Shown here piece by piece: positions 54,365 to 64,000 of a DNA stretch of 64,000 nucleotides. The notes under the pieces were generated by a model that was not told where the DNA came from, ran no database searches, and worked only from the letters and a program-made list of their open reading frames with translations. Numbering within the stretch: position 1 is the first letter of the stretch; each line of letters opens with the position of its first letter. The DNA is from AP-15 sp963703745. Lineage in GTDB: Bacteria; Pseudomonadota; Alphaproteobacteria; ATCC43930; CGMCC-115725. The position numbers were made by a program, and so were the translations under genes. Location: NCBI GenBank assembly GCA_963703745.1, contig CAVPFL010000004.1, positions 806,001 to 870,000 on the forward strand, written 5' to 3'.

Positions 54365-54925
54365 TTGGCCTCCGAAACGACACGCGTCTCCGGTTTGGCT
54401 GAGCGTTACGCTGCTGCATTGTTCGACATCGCCGACGAGCGACGGATGCTCGACGAGGTTGCGTCAGACCTGCGTCAGCTGCGGACGATGCTGGCGGCGA
54501 GCGTCGATCTCTCGCGTCTCGTGCGCAGCCCGATCCTGACGCGCGGCGAGCAAGGCAAGGCCATCGCGACACTGGCCGGGCGCGCCGGCTTCTCACCGCT
54601 GGTCCGTGACTTCCTCGCGGTAGTGGCGAAAAACCGGCGCCTGTTCGCCGTCCCGGCGATGATCGAGGCCTATCTCGAAAAGCTCGCCGAGCGGCGCGGC
54701 GAGATCACCGCCGAGGTCGTCGCGGCGCGGCCGCTGAGCGAAGCGCAGCTCGCGCGGCTGAGCGACCAGCTGCGGCGCAGCGTCGGACGCAGGGTTTCGG
54801 TGGACGCCAGGGTCGACCCGGGGCTGATCGGCGGGATGATCGTCAAGCTGGGTTCGCGGATGGTGGATGGGTCCTTGAGGAGCAAACTGCAGCGGTTGCA
54901 GCTGGCAATGAAGGGCATGGGCTGA
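54365..54925 (+). CDS. atpH: ATP synthase F1 subunit delta
   Basis: This 186-aa subunit joins F1 to the peripheral stalk. It has the N-terminal VSGLAERYAAALFDIADE helix and the C-terminal DPGLIGGMIVKLGSRMVDGSLRSKLQRL. Start is TTG at 54365, with GAGGA ten bases upstream; it gives ASETTRVSGLAERYAAALF, the usual alphaproteobacterial N-terminus. A longer frame to 54230 would add 45 unlikely residues. First gene of the F1 operon, 174 bp before atpA. Confidence 0.92.
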   Translation: MASETTRVSGLAERYAAALFDIADERRMLDEVASDLRQLRTMLAASVDLSRLVRSPILTRGEQGKAIATLAGRAGFSPLVRDFLAVVAKNRRLFAVPAMIEAYLEKLAERRGEITAEVVAARPLSEAQLARLSDQLRRSVGRRVSVDARVDPGLIGGMIVKLGSRMVDGSLRSKLQRLQLAMKGMG

Positions 54926-54963
54926 GTTTCCGACTCAAAATGGCGTGCTAATATTACGGTCTT

Positions 54964-55047
54964 ACTCGTCACCTCCGCGAAAGCGGAGGTCTAGGGCGAC
55001 CACAGAGGCCCTACGCCCTGGATTCCCGCTTTTCGCGGGAATGACGA
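54964..55047. repeat. Dispersed inverted-repeat element, copy 2
   Basis: The left arm CGTCACCTCCGCGAAAGCGG mirrors the right arm CCCGCTTTTCGCGGGAATGA, with CTAGGGC and CCTGGAT inside. It is related to 29355-29440. It lies inside the F1 operon between atpH and atpA, so it is transcribed and should fold into an RNA hairpin. Confidence 0.7.
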
Positions 55048-55099
55048 CTAACTGCCGGTATTTGAGATCGATTCCGGGCCGGGCGGTGAAGAGGTTTTG

Positions 55100-56629
<1,530 letters not shown>

Positions 56630-56648
56630 CGCGAGGGGAGCCCGTCCA

Positions 56649-57533
56649 GTGCCCAGCCTAAAGGCCCTGCGCAACCGCATCCGCAGCGTCAGATCGACCC
56701 AGAAGATCACGTCCGCGATGAAGGTGGTTGCCGCCTCGCGCCTGCGCCGCGCGGTGGAGCGGGTAGAGGCCGCCCGGCCCTACGGGGAGCGCATGGAGCG
56801 CGTGTTGGCCTCGCTCGCTACCCGCATGGCGGGTCTACCCGGAGCGCCCCCACTGCTCGTCGGGACCGGCAAGGATGAGGTGCACCTGCTCGTCGTCGCA
56901 ACTTCGGATCGGGGTCTCGCAGGTGGTTTCAATGCCTCGATCCTGCGCGAAACGCGACGCCGCATCCGCGAGCTGTTACCGGCCGGCAAGACCGTGCTGG
57001 TTCTGACCATAGGGCGCAAGGGCCGTGATGGATTGCGTCGCGACTACGGCCGGCTGATCCATGACAGCCTGACCGAAATCGGCCGCCGGCAGGTGTCGTT
57101 CGACGAGGCGCGCGACATCGGCGAGCGGATCCTCGTTCTTTATCAGGCCGGCGGCTTCGACGTCGCGACGATCATTTACAACCGCTTTCGCTCGGCGATG
57201 ACCCAGATCGTGACCGCGCACCAATTGATCCCGTTCCAGTCGGCGGCCGGCGAAGAGGCGGCTCCGGAAATTGGGGGTGCGGTTTACGAATTCGAGCCGT
57301 CCGAGGAAGAGATTCTCGCGGAATTGCTGCCGAAGAACCTCGCGGTGCAGATCTACACGGCACTGCTCGAAAACGCGGCGAGCGAACAAGGGGCGCGAAT
57401 GACGGCAATGGACAACGCGACCCGCAATGCCGGCGAGATGATCGACCGTCTCACTCTCACCTACAACCGCACACGCCAGGCCGCCATCACCAGGGAGCTG
57501 ATAGAAATCATCTCCGGCGCCGAGGCTCTTTAA
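56649..57533 (+). CDS. atpG: ATP synthase F1 subunit gamma
   Basis: This 294-aa central-stalk subunit starts with GTG 56649 eight bases after GGGGAG: PSLKALRNRIRSVRSTQKITSAMKVVAASRLRRA is the usual N-terminal helix. The C-terminal helix (RMTAMDNATRNAGEMIDRLTL, YNRTRQAAITREL) rotates inside the alpha/beta ring. It lies between atpA and atpD with 19- and 23-bp gaps. Confidence 0.96.
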   Translation: MPSLKALRNRIRSVRSTQKITSAMKVVAASRLRRAVERVEAARPYGERMERVLASLATRMAGLPGAPPLLVGTGKDEVHLLVVATSDRGLAGGFNASILRETRRRIRELLPAGKTVLVLTIGRKGRDGLRRDYGRLIHDSLTEIGRRQVSFDEARDIGERILVLYQAGGFDVATIIYNRFRSAMTQIVTAHQLIPFQSAAGEEAAPEIGGAVYEFEPSEEEILAELLPKNLAVQIYTALLENAASEQGARMTAMDNATRNAGEMIDRLTLTYNRTRQAAITRELIEIISGAEAL

Positions 57534-57556
57534 GCCCATACAGGGGGTTCGGAGAC

Positions 57557-58981
57557 ATGCCCAGGAACAGCATCGGCAAGATCACCCAGATCATCGGCGC
57601 GGTCGTCGATGTCCAGTTTGACGGCGAACTACCGGAGATTCTGACCGCGCTGCACGTCGATCAGAGCGATCGGACGTTGGTCCTCGAAGTGGCGCAGCAG
57701 CTTGGCGAGAACACCGTGCGGACAGTAGCGATGGATACGACGGACGGGCTGGTGCGCGGCACCCAGGTGATCGACACCGGCGGGCCGATCACGATGCCGG
57801 TCGGTCCGGAGACCTTGGGCCGCATCCTCAACGTCATCGGCGAGCCGGTCGACGAACGCGGCCCGGTGCAGACGAACCGCCGCTTGCCGATCCACAGGCA
57901 GGCGCCCGAATTCATCGACCAGTCGACCGAGGCGGAGATCCTGGTCACAGGAATCAAAGTCGTCGATCTTCTGACGCCCTACGCCAAGGGAGGCAAAATC
58001 GGGCTGTTCGGCGGCGCCGGGGTCGGCAAGACCGTGATCATCATGGAGCTGATCAACAACATCGCCAAAGCGCATGGCGGTTACTCGGTCTTTGCAGGTG
58101 TCGGCGAGCGCACCCGTGAGGGCAATGACCTCTATCACGAGATGATGGAATCGGGGGTCATCAACATCAACGGACCAGGTTCCAAGGCGGCGCTCGTCTA
58201 CGGCCAGATGAACGAGCCGCCGGGAGCACGCGCCCGCGTCGGCCTGTCCGGCCTCACACTCGCCGAATATTTCCGCGACGAGGAAGGCCAGGACGTGCTG
58301 TTCTTTGTCGACAACATCTTCCGTTTTACGCAAGCGGGCTCCGAGGTGTCGGCGCTGTTGGGCCGGATTCCTTCGGCGGTCGGCTATCAGCCGACCTTGG
58401 CAACCGATCTGGGAACCCTCGAAGAGCGCATAACGAGCACCAAGAAGGGATCCATCACCTCGGTGCAGGCGATTTTCGTGCCGGCCGACGATCTGACCGA
58501 CCCCGCGCCGGCCACCACCTTCTCCCATCTCGACGCGACCACGGTGCTGTCGCGGCAGATCGCCGAGCTCGGCATCTATCCGGCGGTCGACCCGCTCGAC
58601 TCGACCTCGCGGATGCTTGACCCGCGGATCATCGGCGAAGATCACTATCAAGTGGCGCGCGACGTCCAGCGGGTGCTGCAAACCTACAAATCGCTCCAAG
58701 ACATCATTGCGATCCTGGGGATGGACGAGCTTTCCGAGGAGGACAAGCTCACCGTGGCGCGGGCGCGCAAGATCCAGCGTTTCCTATCGCAGCCGTTCTT
58801 CGTCGCCGAGGTGTTCACCGGTACCCCCGGGGTCCTTGTCAACCTCGAAGACACGATCAAGGGCTTCAAAGGCATCGTCGCCGGCGACCACGACGACTTG
58901 CCGGAGAGCGCCTTCTATATGGTCGGCACGATCGAAGAAGCGGTCGCCAAAGCACAGAAGATGGCGGCAGAGGCCGCTTGA
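57557..58981 (+). CDS. atpD: ATP synthase F1 subunit beta
   Basis: This 474-aa catalytic subunit has the P-loop GGAGVGKT at 152-159, the catalytic-site GERTREGNDLYHEM and the DELSEEDKLTVARAR (DELSEED) lever. Every conserved block is present. GGAG just before ATG 57557. It is the fourth gene of the F1 operon. Confidence 0.99.
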   Translation: MPRNSIGKITQIIGAVVDVQFDGELPEILTALHVDQSDRTLVLEVAQQLGENTVRTVAMDTTDGLVRGTQVIDTGGPITMPVGPETLGRILNVIGEPVDERGPVQTNRRLPIHRQAPEFIDQSTEAEILVTGIKVVDLLTPYAKGGKIGLFGGAGVGKTVIIMELINNIAKAHGGYSVFAGVGERTREGNDLYHEMMESGVININGPGSKAALVYGQMNEPPGARARVGLSGLTLAEYFRDEEGQDVLFFVDNIFRFTQAGSEVSALLGRIPSAVGYQPTLATDLGTLEERITSTKKGSITSVQAIFVPADDLTDPAPATTFSHLDATTVLSRQIAELGIYPAVDPLDSTSRMLDPRIIGEDHYQVARDVQRVLQTYKSLQDIIAILGMDELSEEDKLTVARARKIQRFLSQPFFVAEVFTGTPGVLVNLEDTIKGFKGIVAGDHDDLPESAFYMVGTIEEAVAKAQKMAAEAA

Positions 58982-58997
58982 GACCCGGTAGAGATCA

Positions 58998-59450
58998 ATG
59001 GCCGGACGCGTGCAGTTCGAGCTGGTCACCCCCGAGCGCCTGATGCTGTCTGAGACGGTCGAGATGGTCGTGGTCCCCGGGACCGAAGGCAATTTCGGTG
59101 TGCTGCCGGGTCATGCGCCGCTGATTTCGACGATCCGGCCGGGGATGATCGAGATTTACGAGGGCCAGACCGTCAGGCGGCGGATATTCGTCGTCAGTGG
59201 CCTCGCCGAGGTAACACCCGAGCGTTGCACGGTGCTCGCCGACGAGGCGATTTCCCCAGATACGCTCGATCGGGGCTCGATCGAGACCGAACTGCGGATC
59301 CTGGAGGGTAATCTGCCGAGCCTGCGCGAGCAGGTCGCGCGCGCCGCCGATACCGATCGCGAGCGCCTCCTGATCGAGCTCCATCGCCTAGAACGCGAGC
59401 AAACGGTCCTTCAGGCGCAGCTGCAGGCGCTCGGCGAAACGACGCGCTGA
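58998..59450 (+). CDS. atpC: ATP synthase F1 subunit epsilon
   Basis: This 150-aa subunit has the beta-sandwich N-domain (MVVVPGTEGNFGVLPGHAPL) and a C-terminal two-helix hairpin (DTDRERLLIELHRLEREQTVLQ), which can inhibit ATP hydrolysis. It starts 16 bp after atpD. It is the last gene of the F1 operon; a weak hairpin (GCGCTC/GAGCGC, about 59478-59498) follows, without a T-run. Confidence 0.95.
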   Translation: MAGRVQFELVTPERLMLSETVEMVVVPGTEGNFGVLPGHAPLISTIRPGMIEIYEGQTVRRRIFVVSGLAEVTPERCTVLADEAISPDTLDRGSIETELRILEGNLPSLREQVARAADTDRERLLIELHRLEREQTVLQAQLQALGETTR

Positions 59451-59546
59451 CGGGGCGCTCCGAACGTCTGCGCTCGCGATTGACGAGCGCCGTCGTGTGG
59501 CGCACCCTGCGCTGGCGGCTTCGCGGCCCGTTAAAGGGAGGCGCAG

Positions 59547-60812
59547 ATGCTGTCGAGGGGTCCCACGCAGCAGAGGCTCACCCGGCGCGCACTCGCTCTG
59601 GTGCTCGCCGGCGGTCGCGGCAGCCGGTTGAAGCAATTGACCGACCGGCGCGCCAAGCCGGCCGTGTTCTTCGGCGGTAAGTTCCGCATCATCGACTTTG
59701 CGCTGTCCAACTGTCTCAATTCCGGTGTCCGGCGGATCTGTGTGCTGACCCAATACAAGGCGCACAGCCTGCTGCGTCATCTGCAGATGGGTTGGTCTTT
59801 CCTCCGCCCGGAGATGAACGAGTTCCTCGACCTGTTGCCCGCGCAGCAACGGCTCGACGAGGCGACTTGGTATCGCGGCACTGCCGATGCAGTATATCAG
59901 AACTTCGATATTTTCCGCGCAGCTGACGCGGAATACTTCATTGTATTGGCGGGAGACCATATTTACAAAATGGACTACGCGAACATGCTGGAAGGCCACG
60001 CCGACAAAGGAGCGGACTGCACGGTTGCCTGCGTCGAGGTACCGCTCGAAGAAGCCTCAGGCTTTGGCGTCATGGCGGTCGACGAGTCAATGAGGATCGT
60101 AGATTTTCTGGAAAAACCAAAAGAGCCCCCGGCGATTATTGGCAACCCCGCTCGGGCGCTGGCGAGTATGGGGGTATACGTTTTTACTGCCGAATCACTT
60201 TATGCCGAACTTGAACGCGACCACCGAGACCCGACCTCGAGCCACGATTTCGGGAAGGACGTGATCCCCAACCTCGTGAGCCGCGGTCTTGCAGTCGCCC
60301 ATTCCTTTGAGCAGAGCTGCGTCAAGACCACGCCGGAAGCCGAGGCCTATTGGCGTGATGTGGGTACGATCAATTCTTATTGGTCGGCCAATATCGATCT
60401 GGTCACGCCCGTTCCGTCGCTCGACATCTACGACCGCAATTGGCCGATTTGGACCTATCAACAGCAATTGCCGCCGGCGAAGTTCGTGTTCGACGACGAC
60501 GACCGACGCGGCATGGCTGTCGATTCGATGGTCTCGGGCGGCTGCATTATTTCCGGCGCTACGGTCAGACGCTCACTATTGTTTTCCGGCTGCCGAATCA
60601 ATTCTCATGCCCGGACCGCCGGCGCGGTGCTGCTGCCCGATGTCGAGGTTGGACGTCGCGCTCGGCTCAGCAACGTCGTCGTCGATCGCGGCTGCCGCAT
60701 CCCAGAGGATCTAGTAATAGGCGAAGATCCCGAACTCGACGCCAGGCGATTCTACCGTAGCGAGCATGGAGTCACGCTCGTCAGCGCGGATATGCTCGCC
60801 GCGCTTGGGTGA
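59547..60812 (+). CDS. glgC: Glucose-1-phosphate adenylyltransferase
   Basis: This 421-aa enzyme makes ADP-glucose from glucose-1-phosphate and ATP for glycogen. It has the nucleotidyl-transferase start ALVLAGGRGSRLKQLTDRRAKP, YRGTADAVYQN, VLAGDHIYKMDY, the glucose-1-P contact SGFGVMAVDE and the C-terminal left-handed helix repeats (VSGGCIISGATVRRS). GGGAGGC precedes ATG 59547. No other glycogen genes are near. Usually regulated by fructose-6-phosphate/pyruvate in alphaproteobacteria. Confidence 0.97.
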   Translation: MLSRGPTQQRLTRRALALVLAGGRGSRLKQLTDRRAKPAVFFGGKFRIIDFALSNCLNSGVRRICVLTQYKAHSLLRHLQMGWSFLRPEMNEFLDLLPAQQRLDEATWYRGTADAVYQNFDIFRAADAEYFIVLAGDHIYKMDYANMLEGHADKGADCTVACVEVPLEEASGFGVMAVDESMRIVDFLEKPKEPPAIIGNPARALASMGVYVFTAESLYAELERDHRDPTSSHDFGKDVIPNLVSRGLAVAHSFEQSCVKTTPEAEAYWRDVGTINSYWSANIDLVTPVPSLDIYDRNWPIWTYQQQLPPAKFVFDDDDRRGMAVDSMVSGGCIISGATVRRSLLFSGCRINSHARTAGAVLLPDVEVGRRARLSNVVVDRGCRIPEDLVIGEDPELDARRFYRSEHGVTLVSADMLAALG

Positions 60813-61157
60813 ACCGACCAAGCGCGAGATCTTCGCGGTCGAAAGAGAATTCAACTATCCTCGGCGGTGGAACGAGCCGTCCGAATTGGCCGGCTGGGCT
60901 TCGATCTGGAACCTTTGCGATGTGCCGCCGAGAGTGGAGATCGTAAACAGGGGCAAGGAAGCGAGCCGCGACGAGCGGCCCATCGTCGAGCACCTCGTTG
61001 CAGTGACCCAATCCTGCGGTAGGCTCTCTACAGCTCGGAGTGCTGGTCGATAGACTGGTCCGACAATGCCCTCCGCCGGGAACGCGCAGATGCGGCCAGA
61101 CTCGCTTGCTGCAACGCGACGAAGAGCCGAGTGTTTGCCTGTTTAAAGGGAGGCGGG
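60813..61157. other. Intergenic region between glgC and gdh
   Basis: About 345 bp with no recognised gene, RNA or terminator. The ribosome site AAAGGGAGGCGGG at its end serves the dehydrogenase. The promoter is expected here but was not pinpointed. Confidence 0.5.
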
Positions 61158-64000
61158 ATGGAAGCACAACAGGCAACACCGGCAGCCAGCGCGCCAGGCA
61201 GCCGCCGTTCTGGAGGGCTAGGTCGGATGGCGGGTGCGCTCGAAACCAGAAAGATCGCGCTCGTAAAAAAGGCCGTGGCGTTGGCGCAAATGACGCTCGA
61301 CGCAACGCAGCGGGCAACAGCCGAGCGCGTTGTCGCCGAATTTTACGAGCACGTGCCGCCGGCCGACATCGCCGAACGAAGCCCGAGGGACTTGTGGGGC
61401 GCCGCGTTGTCACTCTGGCGCTTCGCTGAGCGCCGGCGTCGCGATCAAGCGAAGATCAGGGTCTACAACCCCGACCCAGTGGCGGACGGCTGGTCGTCAC
61501 CGCATACAATCGTCGAGATCGTCAACGACGACATGCCGTTTCTTGTAGATTCGGTCAGCTTGGCGATCAACGCCAGCGGCCGCATCGTCCATCTGGTCAT
61601 TCACCCGATAATGACGGTTGCGCGAGATGCGACGGGTCGGCTCATCGAGCTGTGTGGCGCAGCTGCGGCGGGGCTACGCGAATCCTGGATGCAAATCGAG
61701 ATTACGCGCCAATCGGATTGCGACGACCTTGCGCGCCTGGCGCAGGCATTGTCCGGCGTCCTTGCCGACGTTCGCGCCGCGGTCGAAGATTGGCAGCCGA
61801 TGCAAAAGCGCTTGCGCGAGGTTCTCGACGAGCTGTCTAGCCCACCCGCATCCCGGGTATCGCCGACGGAACTCGCCGAAGTCGAGGATTTTCTGCGTTG
61901 GCTAGGCGATGACAATTTCACGTTTCTCGGCTACCGCGAATATGTGTTTGATGGAACGGCCGCGCCGCGCCGCGGACCGCTCGGCATTTTGCGTGACGAG
62001 GCGCACCCGGTCTTTGGAGGGCTGCGCGATCTGTCGTCGCTGCCGGCCGATGTGCAAGACTTCGTCCGCCGAGGCGAGCTGCTCGTCATCACCAAATCGA
62101 ACCGCCGCGCTACGGTTCACCGCACGGCCCACATGGATGCGATCGGGCTCCGCCGCTTCGCCCCGAGTGGTGAAGTCGTCGGGATCCACCTGTTCCTTGG
62201 ACTCTTCACATCGCTTGCATACAGCCGCAACCCACGCTCGATCCCGCTGCTGCGACTCAAGGTTCAACGCATCATCCAACGCGCTGGGCTGCCACCGGCC
62301 AGCCATGACGGCAAGGCGTTACAACACATCCTGGACACGTTCCCGCGTGATGAGCTGTTCCAGACCGATGAAGATTGGCTATTCGATACGGTCATCGGCG
62401 TCCTCAACCTTCAGGAACGGCAGCGCATCGCGTTGTTCATTCGCCGCGACCCGCTCGAGCGCTTCGCCTCCTGCCTCGTCTATTTGCCGCGAGAACGCTA
62501 CGACACGGCGCTGCGAGAACGCTTCTCGGCGATCCTAGAGGAGGCGTTCGCCGGACAGCTCTCGAATTTCTACACTCACTTCGACGAATCCCCGCTGGCG
62601 CGCATCCAATTCATCATTCGCACAACCCGGGGTCATGTACCGCCAGTCGACGCGACAGAGCTTGAGAAGCGACTTGCGGAGGCCGGGCGGAGCTGGTCGG
62701 ACCGGCTTGAGGAGGCGGCGACGGCAGCCTTTGGCGAAGAGGAGGCGCGAGCTCGGCTCCGCCACCTACGGCCCTTCCCGATCACTTATCAATCTCGAAC
62801 TGCGACAGAACAGGCGATCCTTGATCTGCCTCGTGTCGAGACGGTTTTGGCTGGTTCGCCGCTCGAAGTATCGCTCCACCCCGCTGCCGATGGCGGGTTA
62901 CCCGGATTGCGGATTTATCGCGCCAAAGAACCGGTTGTCCTTTCGGACGTGCTACCGATTTTGGAGAACCTCGGCCTGCGCGTCGTCGCGGAGGAGCCGT
63001 TTCGCATCGACGATATCGACGGGGCTGCGGCGTGGGTAGACGAATTCCAGCTCGGCGGGGTGTCGTTGCTGAGCACTGTATCTCCCGCAGTCAGGGCGCG
63101 CTTTGAGGAGGCGCTCGTGGCGGTATGGGCGAGCCGGGTCGAGAACGACGGGTTCAATCGCCTTGTATTGGCTGCCGGCTTGTCGGCCCGCCAAATCACG
63201 GTTCTGCGTCTCTACGCCAAAGTACTGCGGCAAGCCGGAGTCGCCTTTAGCCAAGCCTATATGGAAGACGCGCTAAGCGGACACCCGGAGATTGCCCGCC
63301 GCCTCGTCCAGCTGTTCGAGATCCGCTTTGATCCGGCCCGCGCGGCAGGCGCCTCGCTTGCTGCCATAGCAGAGATCCAGGCGATAGATCATGCCCTCGA
63401 CGCTGTGGAGAGCCTCGACGAGGATCGTATCCTACGCAACTATCTAGCGCTCGTGCTCAAGACGGTACGCACGAATTACTATCAGAAACTGCCGTCGGGC
63501 GAGGCCAAACCCTATCTCGCCGTCAAGCTCGCGAGCAGCGAAATCGACCTGATGCCGCTGCCCCGACCGCTTTACGAGATCTTCATCTACAGCCCGCGCG
63601 TCGAGGCAGTGCATATGCGGGCCGGCAAGGTCGCCCGGGGCGGGATCCGCTGGTCCGACCGGAAAGAGGATTTCTATACCGAGATCCTCGGGTTGATGAA
63701 AGCGCAGACGGTCAAGAATGCCGTGATCGTCCCGGTCGGATCAAAGGGCGGGTTCGTCATAAAGCAGCCGCCAGGGTCAACCGACAAGCTCGGGGCCGAA
63801 GCGGTCGAGTGTTACAAGACGATGATCCGCGGCCTCTTGGACCTGACCGACAACATCGTACCGGAGCCTCCGACCGAGCACCGGATCGTGTCGCCGCCGG
63901 ATGTCGTCCGCCATGACGGCGACGACCCATATCTCGTGGTCGCTGCCGACAAGGGGACCGCGACGTTCTCCGACTTCGCCAACGCGATTTCAGAGGAGTA
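61158..64000 (+). CDS. NAD-specific glutamate dehydrogenase, GDH-180 family (cut by window end)
   Basis: The first 947 codons of a roughly 1,600-aa enzyme that oxidises glutamate to 2-oxoglutarate and ammonia with NAD. The N-terminal ACT-like regulatory region (NDDMPFLVDSVSLAINASGR, HLVIHPIMTVARD) and the start of the catalytic part (GKVARGGIRWSDRKEDFYTE, LGLMKAQTVKNAVIVPVGSK) are clear. ATG 61158 follows AGGGAGG. The frame is open without interruption to the window edge. The large GDH-180 enzymes are typical of alpha- and other proteobacteria and allow growth on amino acids. Confidence 0.96.
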   Translation, partial: MEAQQATPAASAPGSRRSGGLGRMAGALETRKIALVKKAVALAQMTLDATQRATAERVVAEFYEHVPPADIAERSPRDLWGAALSLWRFAERRRRDQAKIRVYNPDPVADGWSSPHTIVEIVNDDMPFLVDSVSLAINASGRIVHLVIHPIMTVARDATGRLIELCGAAAAGLRESWMQIEITRQSDCDDLARLAQALSGVLADVRAAVEDWQPMQKRLREVLDELSSPPASRVSPTELAEVEDFLRWLGDDNFTFLGYREYVFDGTAAPRRGPLGILRDEAHPVFGGLRDLSSLPADVQDFVRRGELLVITKSNRRATVHRTAHMDAIGLRRFAPSGEVVGIHLFLGLFTSLAYSRNPRSIPLLRLKVQRIIQRAGLPPASHDGKALQHILDTFPRDELFQTDEDWLFDTVIGVLNLQERQRIALFIRRDPLERFASCLVYLPRERYDTALRERFSAILEEAFAGQLSNFYTHFDESPLARIQFIIRTTRGHVPPVDATELEKRLAEAGRSWSDRLEEAATAAFGEEEARARLRHLRPFPITYQSRTATEQAILDLPRVETVLAGSPLEVSLHPAADGGLPGLRIYRAKEPVVLSDVLPILENLGLRVVAEEPFRIDDIDGAAAWVDEFQLGGVSLLSTVSPAVRARFEEALVAVWASRVENDGFNRLVLAAGLSARQITVLRLYAKVLRQAGVAFSQAYMEDALSGHPEIARRLVQLFEIRFDPARAAGASLAAIAEIQAIDHALDAVESLDEDRILRNYLALVLKTVRTNYYQKLPSGEAKPYLAVKLASSEIDLMPLPRPLYEIFIYSPRVEAVHMRAGKVARGGIRWSDRKEDFYTEILGLMKAQTVKNAVIVPVGSKGGFVIKQPPGSTDKLGAEAVECYKTMIRGLLDLTDNIVPEPPTEHRIVSPPDVVRHDGDDPYLVVAADKGTATFSDFANAISEE

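Noticed and set aside
57629..58699. Minus-strand frame of 356 codons in atpD
   Set aside because: Antisense to a fully conserved gene; no motif.

Overview
The window is high-GC chromosomal DNA with dense, strongly codon-biased genes. It most likely comes from an alphaproteobacterium. The best evidence is the ATP synthase: an F0 operon atpI-atpB-atpE-b'-b (with the b' subunit of alphaproteobacteria and phototrophs) is separate from an F1 operon atpH-A-G-D-C. A CoxL-like molybdenum hydroxylase, several MHS-type acid transporters, CaiB/BaiF and enolase-superfamily catabolic enzymes and a GDH-180-type glutamate dehydrogenase fit a metabolically versatile, Hyphomicrobiales- or Rhodospirillales-like soil or water organism. 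No rRNA, tRNA, CRISPR array, integrase or transposase was seen.

Layout. 0-8 kb: a beta-lactamase-fold serine hydrolase; a TetR regulator divergent from a PspA/YiaA pair, with three copies of a TGAAC-type palindrome and a good sigma70 promoter between them; a three-domain MFS/PlsC/AMP-ligase phospholipid-remodelling protein; an epoxide hydrolase. 7.9-14.1 kb (minus): the F0 operon, a ketopantoate reductase and two MHS transporters. 14.4-24.8 kb: a secreted protein, an orphan CoxL-like subunit, a scar of two broken genes, a LigW-like amidohydrolase, a Rieske protein with a long uncharacterised C-terminus, a small DNA-binding-like protein, a formyl-CoA-transferase-like enzyme and a mandelate-racemase-family enzyme. 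25-29.3 kb: formate-tetrahydrofolate ligase and 5-formyl-THF cyclo-ligase (C1 folate), an HTH protein and a second enolase-superfamily enzyme. 29.5-32 kb: a decay-prone patch with a frameshifted amidohydrolase and DUF4160/DUF2442/DUF2283 small genes. 32-37 kb: a peptidase-family amidohydrolase, two alpha/beta hydrolases and a luciferase-like oxidoreductase. 37-41.6 kb: a very large VanZ/O-antigen-ligase-like membrane protein and its small membrane partner. 41.7-48.2 kb: housekeeping genes rnhB, mutY, DUF721, a DsbA-type thioredoxin and smc. 48.3-54.1 kb: a DUF2846-like protein, a Crp/Fnr remnant, an OxlT-like transporter with a 43-aa membrane partner, and a second pair of MHS transporters. 54.4-64 kb: the F1 operon, glgC, and the first 947 codons of NAD-glutamate dehydrogenase, cut by the window edge.

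Links between genes. The formyl-CoA-transferase-like enzyme, OxlT-like transporter, formate-THF ligase and 5-formyl-THF cyclo-ligase suggest oxalate/formate/C1 use, although no oxalyl-CoA decarboxylase is present here. The two MHS pairs (minus at 11.3-14.1 kb, plus at 51.3-54.1 kb) match member for member, which indicates an inverted duplication of a two-gene cassette, one copy next to the F0 side and one next to the F1 side. The TetR-PspA-YiaA unit followed by the lipid-acylating fusion protein looks like a membrane-stress module controlled by a local repressor rather than by PspF. Several single-base lesions (about 30.04, 31.2, 31.26 and 48.99 kb) are either real pseudogenes or assembly errors; raw reads would be needed to tell.
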